From a bacterium 210917-SL.2.15 (GTDB lineage: Bacteria; Bacillota; Clostridia; Oscillospirales; Oscillospiraceae), in assembly GCA_020555605.1 (NCBI GenBank), contig JAJCJC010000015.1, forward strand, positions 1 to 61,725: 61,725 bases of DNA, read 5' to 3'. The notes beneath the pieces are model-generated. The model did no database searches, had not been told where the DNA came from, and worked only from the letters and a program-made list of their open reading frames with translations. The position numbers and the translations under genes are program-made. Shown piece by piece: positions 8,485 through 17,545 of this stretch (position 1 is the stretch's first letter; each line of letters begins with the position of its first letter).

Positions 8485-10956
8485 TCAGTTTATTGCGTTG
8501 CAGTTGACGAAAATATGAACGCCCCGGTTTTCCCTGGATGCGCTGAACGCTTTAATATAGTATTCCACAAAAGCGCGGACAGTTTTATGATTCTTTGCCA
8601 CAAGGTACACATGGTAGCGGTAGCGGTTATTTACCTTGGCTATCGGCGCAGGAGCGGGTCCCACCACCTGAATTGGCTCATTTTGATAACGACCGTTCTG
8701 CAGCGCGCTTTTCATAGCGTCCCGCAACACCGCGCTGGCGCGCAGTACGCGCCCTTCGTCCGGACCAGATACCACCAGCGTGAACAGATCGGCAAAAGGC
8801 GGATCATCGTGCAGGCGGCGCATACGGATCTCGCTGCGGTAAAAACGGTCGTAATCCTGCTGCGCGGCGCATTGAAGCACCTCATTTTCCGGCGTATACG
8901 TCTGGATGACAGCCCGGCCGCCCTTTTCGCCGCGGCCTGCCCTTCCGATCACCTGAGTCAACAGACTGAACGTACGTTCTGCGGCACAGTAATGCTCCAT
9001 ATAAAGCGTCAGATCAGCCGCCAGAACGCCCACCAGCGTCACATTCTCAAAATCCAGCCCTTTGGCCACCATCTGCGTACCCAGCAGGATCGGTACTTGC
9101 CGCGTTTCAAATTCATGCAGTATCTTTTCGTGACCGCCCCGGACAGCCACTGTGTCAGCATCCATACGCAGCACGGCAGCATTGGGAAAAAGCGCTTCCA
9201 ATTCTTCTTCCGCCTTCTGTGTTCCGATACCAACATGCTTCATCAGCCCTCCGCACTCCGTACAGGATTCTTCCGCGCGCTGGGAAAATCCACAGTAATG
9301 GCACATCAGTCTTCCATTGGCGCTGTGGTAGGTCATCGGCACACTGCAGCGGGGACACTGCGGCACATAGCCGCACTCGCCGCACAGCAGCATCCGGCTG
9401 CTGCCACGGCGATTTAAAAGTAAAATGCTCTGTTCGCCGCGGGAAAGGTTCTCTTGGAGTTCCACACGCAGCATTTCGCTGATGATTCCGCTGTTGCCAC
9501 GGCGCAGTTCTTCCTTCATGTCGGCAAACATCACTTCCGGCAGAGCCTTTCGGTTGTAGCGCTGCCGCAATTCGATGTGGTGATACAGCCCCTGCTCGGC
9601 AGCATAAGCGGATTCTATGGAAGGCGTAGCCGAACCCAGCACCAAAACAGCATGGTTTTGCGCACACAAATATTGCGCTACTTCCCGCGCATGATAGCGG
9701 GGAGGATTTTCGGATTGGTAGGAACTCTCCTGCTCTTCGTCCAAAATAATCAATCCCAAGTGAGGTAGGGGAGCAAAAATGGCGCTGCGAGTTCCGAGCA
9801 CTAGAGAAACTTCGCCCCGCCGAATTCGCTTCCATTGATCGTAGCGCTCCGTCATCCGAAGGGCACTGTGGAGCATCACAGCGCGCGTACCGAAATAAGC
9901 GCCGAACTTTTCCATCATTTGCGGTGTCAGAGCGATCTCTGGTACCAAAACAATGACGCTTTTTCCCTGAGACAAGGCTTTTTGAGCCAAACGGATATAT
10001 ATCTGCGTCTTGCCGCTTCCGGTGACCCCGTGCAGCAATACTGCAGAAGGCTCTCCACTGTCCATTTGCGCGGCAATCGCCGCATAAGCTGAAGACTGCT
10101 CTGTGTTCAGAACGATCTCTGGTGCGTCGCCCCCAGTGTAAGTGTGAGAAATGCGAAGTTTCTCTTCTTCATATACTGTGATAAGCCCCGCTTTTTTCAG
10201 CGAAGCGATCGTTGAAGCAGATGCGCCGGTGAAATAACACACCTCCGCCTGCGTTGCGCTGCCCACGGCCGAGAGCAGCTTGACTACCTCGTACCGAAGC
10301 GGCGCAGAGCGCTGCTTTCCTTCCACCGCAGCCATGGCCTCCTCTGCCGGCAAAGCAAGGGCGAGCATCTTTTGCCTGCCGTCCCGGATCTGGCGCAGTG
10401 ATTCCGTTTCGCAGCGCACCAACCCCATAGCGCACAGGGCTTTCAATGCCGGCGCCGTGCGCGGGCCGCAAGCGGCTTTCAAAACATCCTCTTCTGCCCG
10501 GCCTCCTCCAGCAAACAGCATATCCAGCAGTAATTCGGCACCGGCCACCGTCTTGCTGTCGCAGACGGCCTGCTCGCGCTGCACCCCGTCACAGAGATAA
10601 TACACGGTTTGGGTACGGAACCATAATCCCGCCGGAAGAATGGTCCGCACCGCGTCGTACATGGTGCAGAAATAGCGTTCCCGCATCCACAGCGCCATGC
10701 GGATCCCCGTCACATCCAGAACCGGGGCCTCATCCAATACGGAGAGGATCGGTTTCAGTCCCCGTTTTTTTGCTCCTTCTTCGATGGAAAGGACCATTGC
10801 TTCCGAAGTGCGGTTGCCCCGTCCAAAGGGAACCAATACCCGCATACCGCGCTCCAGGATCTGCTCCAGCGCATCCGGCACAGTATAGGTATAGGGTTTG
10901 TCAATCAGATAGGGCGCAGCGGCCACGGCCAGCCGCGCCAGCTTGATCTGCTCCAC
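8485..10956 (-). CDS. priA: Primosomal replication-restart helicase PriA
   Basis: A DEAH-like 3'-5' helicase that reloads replisomes at stalled forks. It shows Walker A GVTGSGKT, DEEQ, the paired zinc-binding cysteines between helicase lobes (CGECG, CPRC, CHYC, CTEC), and a C-terminal PriA domain. I use the GTG at 10956. A Shine-Dalgarno AAGGAGGG sits five bases before it. The upstream ATG at 11022 would place the first 22 codons inside a terminator hairpin and has no such site. From GTG the protein is 823 residues and begins VEQIKLARL, as PriA usually does. Confidence 0.93.
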   Translation of the reverse strand: MEQIKLARLAVAAAPYLIDKPYTYTVPDALEQILERGMRVLVPFGRGNRTSEAMVLSIEEGAKKRGLKPILSVLDEAPVLDVTGIRMALWMRERYFCTMYDAVRTILPAGLWFRTQTVYYLCDGVQREQAVCDSKTVAGAELLLDMLFAGGGRAEEDVLKAACGPRTAPALKALCAMGLVRCETESLRQIRDGRQKMLALALPAEEAMAAVEGKQRSAPLRYEVVKLLSAVGSATQAEVCYFTGASASTIASLKKAGLITVYEEEKLRISHTYTGGDAPEIVLNTEQSSAYAAIAAQMDSGEPSAVLLHGVTGSGKTQIYIRLAQKALSQGKSVIVLVPEIALTPQMMEKFGAYFGTRAVMLHSALRMTERYDQWKRIRRGEVSLVLGTRSAIFAPLPHLGLIILDEEQESSYQSENPPRYHAREVAQYLCAQNHAVLVLGSATPSIESAYAAEQGLYHHIELRQRYNRKALPEVMFADMKEELRRGNSGIISEMLRVELQENLSRGEQSILLLNRRGSSRMLLCGECGYVPQCPRCSVPMTYHSANGRLMCHYCGFSQRAEESCTECGGLMKHVGIGTQKAEEELEALFPNAAVLRMDADTVAVRGGHEKILHEFETRQVPILLGTQMVAKGLDFENVTLVGVLAADLTLYMEHYCAAERTFSLLTQVIGRAGRGEKGGRAVIQTYTPENEVLQCAAQQDYDRFYRSEIRMRRLHDDPPFADLFTLVVSGPDEGRVLRASAVLRDAMKSALQNGRYQNEPIQVVGPAPAPIAKVNNRYRYHVYLVAKNHKTVRAFVEYYIKAFSASRENRGVHIFVNCNAIN

Positions 10957-10990
10957 CTTGCCCTCCTTCGTCCGTTGTTTCGCTGCTCCG

Positions 10991-11031
10991 TCAAAAAACC
11001 GCTGCAGGCAAGGATACCGCATCCTTGCCTG
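10991..11031 (-). terminator. Terminator between rpoZ and priA
   Basis: An 11-bp perfect stem (11005-11015 with 11021-11031, loop ACCGC), followed on the minus strand by a T6 run at 10991-11000. It would separate the yicC-remA-gmk-rpoZ unit from priA, at least partly. No strong promoter was found between it and priA, so read-through is likely. Confidence 0.75.
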
Positions 11032-11047
11032 TCACGCCCGGGCTTCC

Positions 11048-11332
11048 TTATTCTTCCGTCTCTTCCTCCGACACATCCGCCATCGTGGGTGCAGAGGAGG
11101 TGGCAATGCGCTCGTCTGCGTTCAGCGCATTGTAAAGGTCCTCCCGATCCACTGCAACCTCGCCGGCGGCAACGCCGTTAATGGCCAGTGTGACAGGCTT
11201 TTCACTCAGATGTTCACCGAGATTTTCCGCATCGTCTGCAATCTCACGAGCTTTACGGGCCACAACGTTCACCAGAAGATACCGGTTCGGGACTTGTTCA
11301 TTCAGTGCATCCACTGCAGGGTACAACAACAT
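11048..11332 (-). CDS. rpoZ: RNA polymerase omega subunit
   Basis: A 94-residue protein beginning MLLYPAVD, with the omega core NRYLLVNVVARKAREI and EKPVTLAI. It stabilises beta-prime in RNA polymerase. ATG at 11332 is chosen because homologues start at this Met. A TTG five codons earlier (11347) has a slightly better-spaced AAAAGG site and cannot be excluded. It follows gmk, the usual Firmicute order. Confidence 0.85.
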   Translation of the reverse strand: MLLYPAVDALNEQVPNRYLLVNVVARKAREIADDAENLGEHLSEKPVTLAINGVAAGEVAVDREDLYNALNADERIATSSAPTMADVSEEETEE

Positions 11333-11389
11333 AATTGCATCATCCAATCTGCCTTTTCGGCGAAAATTTTTATTTGATCCTAAATAGCA

Positions 11390-11418
11390 GGACGCAGTAA
11401 ACACTTCCGTGTGCGTCC
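11390..11418 (-). other. Hairpin in the gmk-rpoZ spacer
   Basis: The 157-base spacer between gmk and rpoZ holds a 7-bp stem (GGACGCA/TGCGTCC) topped by a 3-bp stem with a TTCC loop. There is no T run, so it is not an ordinary terminator. It may be a processing or stability element; nothing else is seen in the spacer. Confidence 0.35.
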
Positions 11419-11489
11419 TCCGTAGGCTGGCGGTGCTCCCAATCGAAGCCACGCCCCAAAAGCGCACAGAGCCCTGCTTTTTCCGCTGT

Positions 11490-12089
11490 TTATCCGTTTT
11501 GTTCCATCAGCCGCATTTGCTCGGCCGGGCGGCAGTGCTCCGCCGTCATGATCGCATCGAGCGCTCCCACGGCATTTTCCACTGCGTCGTTTACCACAAT
11601 ATAATCATAGTCCCTGGCAAGGCGGAACTCTTCCCGCGCACGGGAAAGCCGGCCGTGTATAGTCTCTGGCGCATCCGTGCCGCGCTCCGTCAGGCGGCGC
11701 TCCAACTCTTTCCAGGACGGAGGCGCAATGAAAATACGCACAGCATCTGGCCGTTTCTGCACAACCTTTCCGGCACCCTGGACTTCAATATCCAGTATCA
11801 CGTCACGCCCTTCCTCCATTGCTTCATTGACATATCGGACGGGCGTACCGTAATAGTTCCCCACATACTCTGCCCATTCCAGCAATTTTTCATCCTCAAT
11901 CAACTGCCGGAACTCATCTTCCGTACTGAAGTGGTAGTGAACATGGTCCACCTCACCGGGACGGGGCGGCCGTGTCGTGGCGGAAACTGAAAAATAGATA
12001 TTTTTCCGCCGTGCCAGGAGTTCTTTCAAAATTGTGCTTTTACCGACACCGGAGGGGCCGGACAGCACAAACAATCTGCCATGCTTCAT
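11490..12089 (-). CDS. gmk: Guanylate kinase
   Basis: A 199-residue enzyme that phosphorylates GMP to GDP. The P-loop GPSGVGKST is at about 10-18, followed by the GMP-binding [11 protein letters not shown] segment near 36-46 and the lid region near 140. It overlaps the RemA-like gene by 4 bases. Confidence 0.96.
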   Translation of the reverse strand: MKHGRLFVLSGPSGVGKSTILKELLARRKNIYFSVSATTRPPRPGEVDHVHYHFSTEDEFRQLIEDEKLLEWAEYVGNYYGTPVRYVNEAMEEGRDVILDIEVQGAGKVVQKRPDAVRIFIAPPSWKELERRLTERGTDAPETIHGRLSRAREEFRLARDYDYIVVNDAVENAVGALDAIMTAEHCRPAEQMRLMEQNG

Positions 12090-12355
12090 TCTCTCTCTCC
12101 CTCTTCTTCATAGCGCTCCACCGCGATCCCCATGCGTTCGGCCACAGTTTCCGGCGCAATCGCCGCCAAAATGACATGATCGCTGTCCATCAGGAGAACC
12201 GACTTGGTCTTTCTCCCATAAGTAGCATCCACCAGCATACCACGTTCGCGGGCATCCTGTATCATGCGCTTAATCGGCGCTGAATCGGCACTGACGATGG
12301 CCAGCAGGCGCTCGTCGGAAATCAGGCTACCAAAACCGATGTTGATTAGTTTCAT
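12086..12355 (-). CDS. remA: RemA/DUF370-family DNA-binding regulator
   Basis: An 89-residue protein of the RemA family (start [22 protein letters not shown], then APIKRM and the GRKTKSV motif near 62). In Bacillus RemA activates matrix and osmoprotectant genes as an oligomeric ring. The position between yicC and gmk is conserved across Firmicutes. The target genes here are unknown. The remA symbol is by family and position. Confidence 0.88.
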   Translation of the reverse strand: MKLINIGFGSLISDERLLAIVSADSAPIKRMIQDARERGMLVDATYGRKTKSVLLMDSDHVILAAIAPETVAERMGIAVERYEEEGERE

Positions 12356-12361
12356 AGCGGC

Positions 12362-13240
12362 TTATTCCACATTCTGGATCTGTTCACGGATCTTTTCGAT
12401 CTCCGCTTTCAGGGCAATCACCGATTCGCTAATCGCAATGTCGCAGCATTTGGAACCGATGGTATTAGCTTCCCGGTTCAATTCCTGAATCAGGAAATCC
12501 GCTTTCCGTCCGATGACGCCGCCGCTCTCCAGCATGGCGCGCAGCTGAGCCACATGGCTGCGCAGACGGACGGTCTCCTCATCCACCGCTACTTTGTCGG
12601 AATAAATGGCGGCTTCCATCAAGATCCGGCTTTCATCAATAGTGGTGCTCTGCAGCGCTTCCTTCATTTTAGCGGTAAGACGCTCGCGATATTCCGCCAC
12701 AGTGTCCGGCGAACGTTCTTCGATTGTTCCGGTCAGAGCTTCAATCGTTGCCAAGCGCCCGACGATATCCTCACAGAGCCGCGTGCCCTCGGCTTCACGC
12801 ATCGCGGTATATCCGACAATGGCCTGCTGCAGCACGGCACAAATATCGGTGCTCAGGCTTTCCATATCTTCTTCAGCCTTACTCACCGTCAGCACATCCG
12901 GGAAACGCGCCACCCCCATGACAGAGACATCGTCCCGCAGGTCATATTCCTTTGAAAGCGCGTGCAGGGCGCGGATATAGCCCGCGGCCAGATCTCGGTT
13001 GACCGTAACCGTAGTGGCCTCCGCGCCCACGGACTGAATCGTGACGAATACATCCACCTTGCCTCTGGTGATTGCTTTCTGTATCTGTGTGCGGACCTCG
13101 TCCTCGCAGAAGGTATAGGCCCGCGGGATTTTGACCGTACAGTCGAGAAAACGATTGTTGACAGAGCGCAGCTCCACTGTAATATCCCGATTGTGAATCG
13201 TTTCCTTTGCCCGGCCATAGCCGGTCATTGAACGTATCAT
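12362..13240 (-). CDS. yicC: YicC/YloC-family endoribonuclease
   Basis: A 292-residue protein starting MIRSMTGYGRA, the family's signature N-terminus, with a conserved C-terminal DUF1732 (DFLIQELNREANTIGSK). YicC proteins are hexameric RNA endonucleases. The start at 13240 has GAGGAGG eight to ten bases upstream; an extended in-frame start at 13309 lacks support. It is first in the remA-gmk-rpoZ unit. Confidence 0.93.
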   Translation of the reverse strand: MIRSMTGYGRAKETIHNRDITVELRSVNNRFLDCTVKIPRAYTFCEDEVRTQIQKAITRGKVDVFVTIQSVGAEATTVTVNRDLAAGYIRALHALSKEYDLRDDVSVMGVARFPDVLTVSKAEEDMESLSTDICAVLQQAIVGYTAMREAEGTRLCEDIVGRLATIEALTGTIEERSPDTVAEYRERLTAKMKEALQSTTIDESRILMEAAIYSDKVAVDEETVRLRSHVAQLRAMLESGGVIGRKADFLIQELNREANTIGSKCCDIAISESVIALKAEIEKIREQIQNVE

Positions 13241-13262
13241 ATTCCGTTTCCTCCTCTTTCCT

Positions 13263-13892
13263 TTAACAGCACAGGCAAACGCGCCCGCCCGAACAGGCGC
13301 TGCACGCAAGTCCGGCGCAAATCATGCTCTGGCACCAGTTGCAGTCCATAATACCGCCGGAGCCGTATTCCTCCGGCCGATAAGCGCTGCCCCCCGCGCG
13401 CATATACTGATAGGCCTGCCGGTACTCGGCATTGTTCGGATCCATGGCACAGGCCATTTCGTATTCTTTCAGCGCCTCATCCAACCATCCCCTGCGATAA
13501 TGGACGGATCCCATCAGGAAATGCCACTCCGCCGTGCGCAAATCGGTTTGCTGAAGCAGCTGTTCGGCGGAGACAATATCTCCGCTGTTGATCAAAATGC
13601 GGACGCGTTGGAACAACGGATTGGAAGCTCCACTCTGCCCATAGCCCTGATAGCCTCCGGCGGAGGACCCAGGCCCGTACCCCTGCTGTGTGCCGCCGCC
13701 CTTGCGCTGCTGCTGGATCGCAGAATAGGCTTCGTTGATCTCTTTCATCTTTTCCTCAGCCATGTGCTCCAGATCCGTTCCGTGATAATGGTCAGGGTGG
13801 TATTTCCGCGCCAAGTCGCGATAGGCTTTCTTCACTTCCTCATCGCTAGCATTTGGTGCGATGTTCAGCACTTTATAGGGGTCTGTGATCAT
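13263..13892 (-). CDS. J-domain protein with cysteine-rich C-terminal tail
   Basis: A 209-residue protein. Residues about 1-65 form a DnaJ J-domain with HPD (KYHPDHY), which stimulates DnaK ATPase. A Gly/Gln/Tyr-rich linker follows, then a TPR-like helical segment (about 105-175). The last 25 residues hold seven cysteines (CNWC, CAGLACSAC, CLCC). No CXXCXGXG zinc fingers or DnaJ C-terminal domains are present, so this is a class C co-chaperone. The start overlaps the DUF5685 stop as ATGA, which suggests a dedicated partner. The cysteine tail could bind metal or an Fe-S cluster (inference). Confidence 0.85.
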   Translation of the reverse strand: MITDPYKVLNIAPNASDEEVKKAYRDLARKYHPDHYHGTDLEHMAEEKMKEINEAYSAIQQQRKGGGTQQGYGPGSSAGGYQGYGQSGASNPLFQRVRILINSGDIVSAEQLLQQTDLRTAEWHFLMGSVHYRRGWLDEALKEYEMACAMDPNNAEYRQAYQYMRAGGSAYRPEEYGSGGIMDCNWCQSMICAGLACSACSGGRVCLCC

Positions 13893-14812
13893 GTATCTGA
13901 AGCCATCCTTTCGCTTTCCGCCATATCGTGGCCCATGGAAAAACAGTGCTGTTCCCCGGCGGCTGTATTCCATCGGCCCTCAAGAACCAATCGCCCTGTT
14001 AGCGGAAGCCCATAGTAGATGATATTTTCAAGAAGTGCCGTCCAGGCAGTGGGTTCTTTCAACGCAAACGCCGAAGCAATCAATCGCGCGGAATGATCCA
14101 AAGTCGCAACTAGTCGGTCCCGATCTTCTCCGCGGATCTGTCCATTCCGCAGCCCGTAACGATAAATCAGCGGATTGTACCGTCCCTGGGCCGCATCGTC
14201 CTGCAGATCGTCCAGCGCGTCGATCAGATAGATCCATCGCCCCAACTGGTAAAGCATTTGGTGATGGATACGCCGCTCCGTTTCCGTACCGACCTCCTCT
14301 GCCGCCGCGGCCAAAAGTCGGGCAAAGGCATCGGCCGACCGATCCAGCGACGCCGTTTTTTCCTCCTCCATCCTACGCAGAGAGAACAGTGCATCCTCCA
14401 CTGTTCGAGCAAAAGCAGGCCGCTTCCGGGCTGCTTTGCGATAAGCACGCCTGATGAGCAGGCTGAGCAAACGGCAAACAGCCGTTCGGATTGATCGGCT
14501 GTCCTCGATCTCGTCACGCAGCTTCCACCAGGCCAGGATTACTGAAACATCTGCCGCCGTTTCCAGCGCCGGAGAGGTATCCAACCGCTCCTTTTTGCAA
14601 AAGTGTTTGCAAGGGCAACGATAGCTTGTACAATGCGGCACATCGCTCTCCAAAAGGATCGCCAAGAATGTGAAATCATAATTCAACATGCAGCGCGCCA
14701 ACACGCCGTACTGCCGCCCCAGCTCATAACACAGCCCGCAATAGGCTTCCTGGAACCGCTCCTGCTCTTCCTGCCCGAGCTTGTCCATCACCGGGCGCAC
14801 ATATCCGAACAT
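13889..14812 (-). CDS. DUF5685-family protein of unknown function
   Basis: A 307-residue, mostly helical protein beginning MFGYVRPVMDKL. The N-terminal third has cysteines in CGLC (near 26-29) and CPCKHFC (near 66-72). Two acidic motifs of DxxxD form occur later: RDEIED (near 98) and IDALDD (near 198), the latter followed by YNPL. The family has no known activity. It is co-translated with the J-domain protein. The paired aspartate motifs resemble those of head-to-head prenyl synthases in spacing; this is a hypothesis only. Confidence 0.75.
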   Translation of the reverse strand: MFGYVRPVMDKLGQEEQERFQEAYCGLCYELGRQYGVLARCMLNYDFTFLAILLESDVPHCTSYRCPCKHFCKKERLDTSPALETAADVSVILAWWKLRDEIEDSRSIRTAVCRLLSLLIRRAYRKAARKRPAFARTVEDALFSLRRMEEEKTASLDRSADAFARLLAAAAEEVGTETERRIHHQMLYQLGRWIYLIDALDDLQDDAAQGRYNPLIYRYGLRNGQIRGEDRDRLVATLDHSARLIASAFALKEPTAWTALLENIIYYGLPLTGRLVLEGRWNTAAGEQHCFSMGHDMAESERMASDT

Positions 14813-14840
14813 CCGCTCTTACACCGTGCGCAGACAACCA

Positions 14841-15281
14841 TCAGAAAAGGCGTACAATTTCATATTGCAGCGCTCCGGTGCGCCGGGCATACCGGTTATA
14901 GAGAAATGCGGGGATCAGCCCCAGTGCAAAGCATACTGCGCCTGTGACACCGCTCATTCCGTCTCCGAAATGGAGCAGTGCCGTTCCCAAGGCATACCCC
15001 AGAAAGAAGCAGACAAAGGGGAGCACATATACCACCACCACGGCGCCCATCACTTTTTTTGTACTGCTCTCCACCACCACCTGATCGCCCGGACAGGCAT
15101 GAATGTGGTTTTTAGCCACAGCATACACCAACTGACCGCCGGAGATACCGCAGCCGCCACAATTCTCGCAATTGTGGCCGCAGGCAGTCTTCCGTGCCAC
15201 AGAGATCTCGGCATATTCTCTTCCCAACAATTTTTCCACTTTTGCCACTTGAATCATAAAACCCTCCCGCGCCTCTGGCAC
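14841..15281 (-). CDS. SoxR-reducing system protein RseC family
   Basis: A 146-residue membrane protein. The cytosolic N-terminus carries CGHNCENCGGCG (about 33-44), the cysteine motif of the family, then a beta segment (VYAVAKN, GDQVVVES). Two transmembrane helices follow (about 80-100 and 108-125). In proteobacteria RseC sits with Rnf/Rsx electron-transfer complexes. No rnf genes are in this window. Clostridial members are of unknown function. Confidence 0.8.
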   Translation of the reverse strand: MPEAREGFMIQVAKVEKLLGREYAEISVARKTACGHNCENCGGCGISGGQLVYAVAKNHIHACPGDQVVVESSTKKVMGAVVVVYVLPFVCFFLGYALGTALLHFGDGMSGVTGAVCFALGLIPAFLYNRYARRTGALQYEIVRLF

Positions 15282-15301
15282 CTATGGTTTTGCCTTTTGT
15301 T

Positions 15302-16537
15302 TTAGGATTTCCGCAGACGGTACCCCACCTGATACGAACCGATGGCGCCCACGGACTCTGTCCCATCCACATAAACTTTTGCTTTTGCGGTATAGGTGCC
15401 CACAGCCGCAGACATTTCGCTCAGGTCTACCACAATACGGACATTTTTTCCTTCCAGCCTAGCAAGCTCTGCTTCTGTACCGCGCAGCGTTACATCAAGG
15501 CTCTGGGTCACTGCCGAAGCCGTGTACCCCTCCGTCACATTGGTGAAGGAAATGTTGGAGCATTCCACCGTTTTGGTCTGCAGATTGCGAAAGCGAATGG
15601 AAACCTTCACCGTATCGGTTCCGCTTTCGTTGATACATCCGCTGGGTAGAGGGATATCATATTCCAAGGTATCGTCCCCCATCACCTGGCTCAAATCAAT
15701 CTGGGCAATCTGAATGGAATCCAACTGGTCCAGCAGGTTTTCCTCCCCGGAAACCATGATGCTCCGGGGCGAGATCGTGTAGGAAATATCCGATTTCTGC
15801 GAGCCGCCACTTTCTACCCAGTCAATTTCCAGCGGAAGCTCTTTCAACGTGACCACCGGAACTTCCAAGCGCACTTTGCCATCACTACAGCGCAGTTTTG
15901 GATTCGTAACCGGGTTTCCTTTGGTATCAATAAGACTATAGCTAAGATATTCGCTGTAAGAGCTGGTAGCGCCGTTCAATGTCACTTCCACCAAGGCATG
16001 GTCGATCTCGGCAATATCTTCTTTTGTTCCGCTGACGGTAATGGTAGAAGGCGTTACCGCACACTCGCGCAGCATATAGCCGTCCGGCACGCTGCCATTG
16101 ATATCCGCTACTACGTCGATGGTTTTGCTGTGCAGTTCGCTGACCTCCACGGTGACCATATACAAGCTGGCCGAAACGACTGTCACCGAACTGGGCGAAA
16201 TACTGTTGGGATAAAGAATACTGTAGCTCAGGGTATGCGTTCCAGTGGTCATGAGGTTGCTCACGTCCACCTGGATCTTCACATTGTTCTTGCTGAGCTG
16301 CGCAACAACCTGACGTCGGCCCTGCAGCCGCAGGTCGATTTTGGTATCCTCCCCCGCCGTCAGCATCAGCCCCCGTTCGGCCAAATCGTCTTCTGCTCCT
16401 ACAAAGGTGACCGGTACGTTGTACAGCCGTACATCCCTCTGGTTGGCGCCGGTGTTATCTACATACAGCCAAAAGACTACGGCCACCAAAATCGAGATCA
16501 TGATATAAACTGCTCGTTGGGATTTACTGATTTTCAT
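15302..16537 (-). CDS. cdaR: YbbR-domain protein, regulator of c-di-AMP synthase (CdaR-like)
   Basis: A membrane-anchored protein with one N-terminal helix (VYIMISILVAVVFWLYV) and three to four extracytoplasmic YbbR repeats. CdaR binds and regulates CdaA in Firmicutes. The start MKISKSQ at 16537 has GGAG six bases upstream; an alternative ATG lies four codons earlier. It overlaps cdaA by 14 bases, the conserved pair. The usual third partner, glmM, is not next to it. Confidence 0.88.
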   Translation of the reverse strand: MKISKSQRAVYIMISILVAVVFWLYVDNTGANQRDVRLYNVPVTFVGAEDDLAERGLMLTAGEDTKIDLRLQGRRQVVAQLSKNNVKIQVDVSNLMTTGTHTLSYSILYPNSISPSSVTVVSASLYMVTVEVSELHSKTIDVVADINGSVPDGYMLRECAVTPSTITVSGTKEDIAEIDHALVEVTLNGATSSYSEYLSYSLIDTKGNPVTNPKLRCSDGKVRLEVPVVTLKELPLEIDWVESGGSQKSDISYTISPRSIMVSGEENLLDQLDSIQIAQIDLSQVMGDDTLEYDIPLPSGCINESGTDTVKVSIRFRNLQTKTVECSNISFTNVTEGYTASAVTQSLDVTLRGTEAELARLEGKNVRIVVDLSEMSAAVGTYTAKAKVYVDGTESVGAIGSYQVGYRLRKS

Positions 16538-17429
16538 CGCCGGCTCCATTTCTGCCCAATATGGTTTTTAAGTTGAACAAACCGTCCTTCAGTCCGCCCT
16601 TCAAGCCAGACCGCTGCTCTTTTTCAGCTGTGTTCGGCAGCAGTTCATTGTACAAAAACTTTTCCAGCGTCTCCGCCGACAGATGCCGGCGGAGGCTGCC
16701 GTCCACCGCAACCGAAATCGCGCCGGTTTCTTCCGATACCAAGACCACGACTGCGTCGGAATTCTCGCTGATACCGATGCCAGCGCGATGGCGCATGCCA
16801 AGATCCCGGCTCAGATTGACATTTTTGGAAAGCGGAAGCATGCAGCCCGCACCGAGCAGGCGCCCGTCCCGCACAATCGCCGCACCGTCGTGCATCGGCG
16901 CATGAATGAAAAACACATTTTTGAGCAGTTCGCTGGACACATCCGCATTGATTTTTGTGCCGCTGCGCAGGATATCGTCCAACTGGATCTCCCGCTCAAA
17001 CACCAGCAGCACGCCGGTGCGGCTCTGAGACATCTCCGTGCAGGCTGTCACAGTTTCCTTGATGGCCTGCTCGATGGCAGGCAACGCTTCCTCCCGGGTA
17101 AACATCTGCTTGAGACCCGTGCTGCTGCCGATCTTTTCCAAAGCCCGCCGCAGTTCCGGCTGAAACAGGATAATCAGCGCCAGAACGCCCCATTGGACCG
17201 CATGGCTCAGCAGGAAGTTAATGCACCGCAGGTCAAAGATCGTGGAAAGCCACATAATGATCAAAAGCACCAGCACGCCCTGAAGGATACGCACAGACGT
17301 CGTGGAACGCATGCGGATCAGGATATTATACACGACAAAAGCGATGATCGCCATGTCGATTACATCGGTCACTTTGATCATCATCAAATAATTTGCGACC
17401 ATTTCATATGTGGTGGTCAAAAATTCCAT
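16524..17429 (-). CDS. cdaA: Diadenylate cyclase CdaA (c-di-AMP synthesis)
   Basis: A 301-residue membrane DAC enzyme. Three N-terminal helices (about 15-90) precede the DAC domain, which has the catalytic DGA (HDGAAIVRDG) and RHR (MRHRAGIG) motifs. It makes c-di-AMP, which controls potassium and turgor. The C-terminal basic tail after about residue 265 is longer than in Bacillus. A sigma-A promoter is visible just upstream. The ATG lies directly after the conserved promoter leader. Confidence 0.95.
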   Translation of the reverse strand: MEFLTTTYEMVANYLMMIKVTDVIDMAIIAFVVYNILIRMRSTTSVRILQGVLVLLIIMWLSTIFDLRCINFLLSHAVQWGVLALIILFQPELRRALEKIGSSTGLKQMFTREEALPAIEQAIKETVTACTEMSQSRTGVLLVFEREIQLDDILRSGTKINADVSSELLKNVFFIHAPMHDGAAIVRDGRLLGAGCMLPLSKNVNLSRDLGMRHRAGIGISENSDAVVVLVSEETGAISVAVDGSLRRHLSAETLEKFLYNELLPNTAEKEQRSGLKGGLKDGLFNLKTILGRNGAGDENQ

Positions 17430-17484
17430 ATCCTCATTCCTCAGACTTCAGACTGCTTTCCGGCTATTTTATGATTAGAATGGT

Positions 17485-17513
17485 ATTATACCTTATTTTT
17501 TCGATAAATGCAA
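17485..17513 (-). promoter_or_regulatory. Promoter of cdaA-cdaR
   Basis: On the minus strand, TTGCAT (17508-17513), a 17-base spacer and TATAAT (17485-17490). The -10 is a perfect consensus match. Transcription would start about 50 bases before cdaA. Confidence 0.8.
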
Positions 17514-17514
17514 C

Positions 17515-17542
17515 GCAAAACGGTTCGGAAATCCTGTTTTGC
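17515..17542 (-). terminator. Weak terminator after the cysteine desulfurase gene
   Basis: A 7-bp stem (GCAAAAC/GTTTTGC) with GG/CC inside follows the stop of the desulfurase and abuts the cdaA -35 box. T runs exist on both strands, so it may work either way. Confidence 0.45.
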
Positions 17543-17545
17543 CTT

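Noticed and set aside
7984..9417. A 477-codon plus-strand frame opposite def and priA
   Set aside because: Runs across the def-priA border on the other strand and has no recognisable domain.
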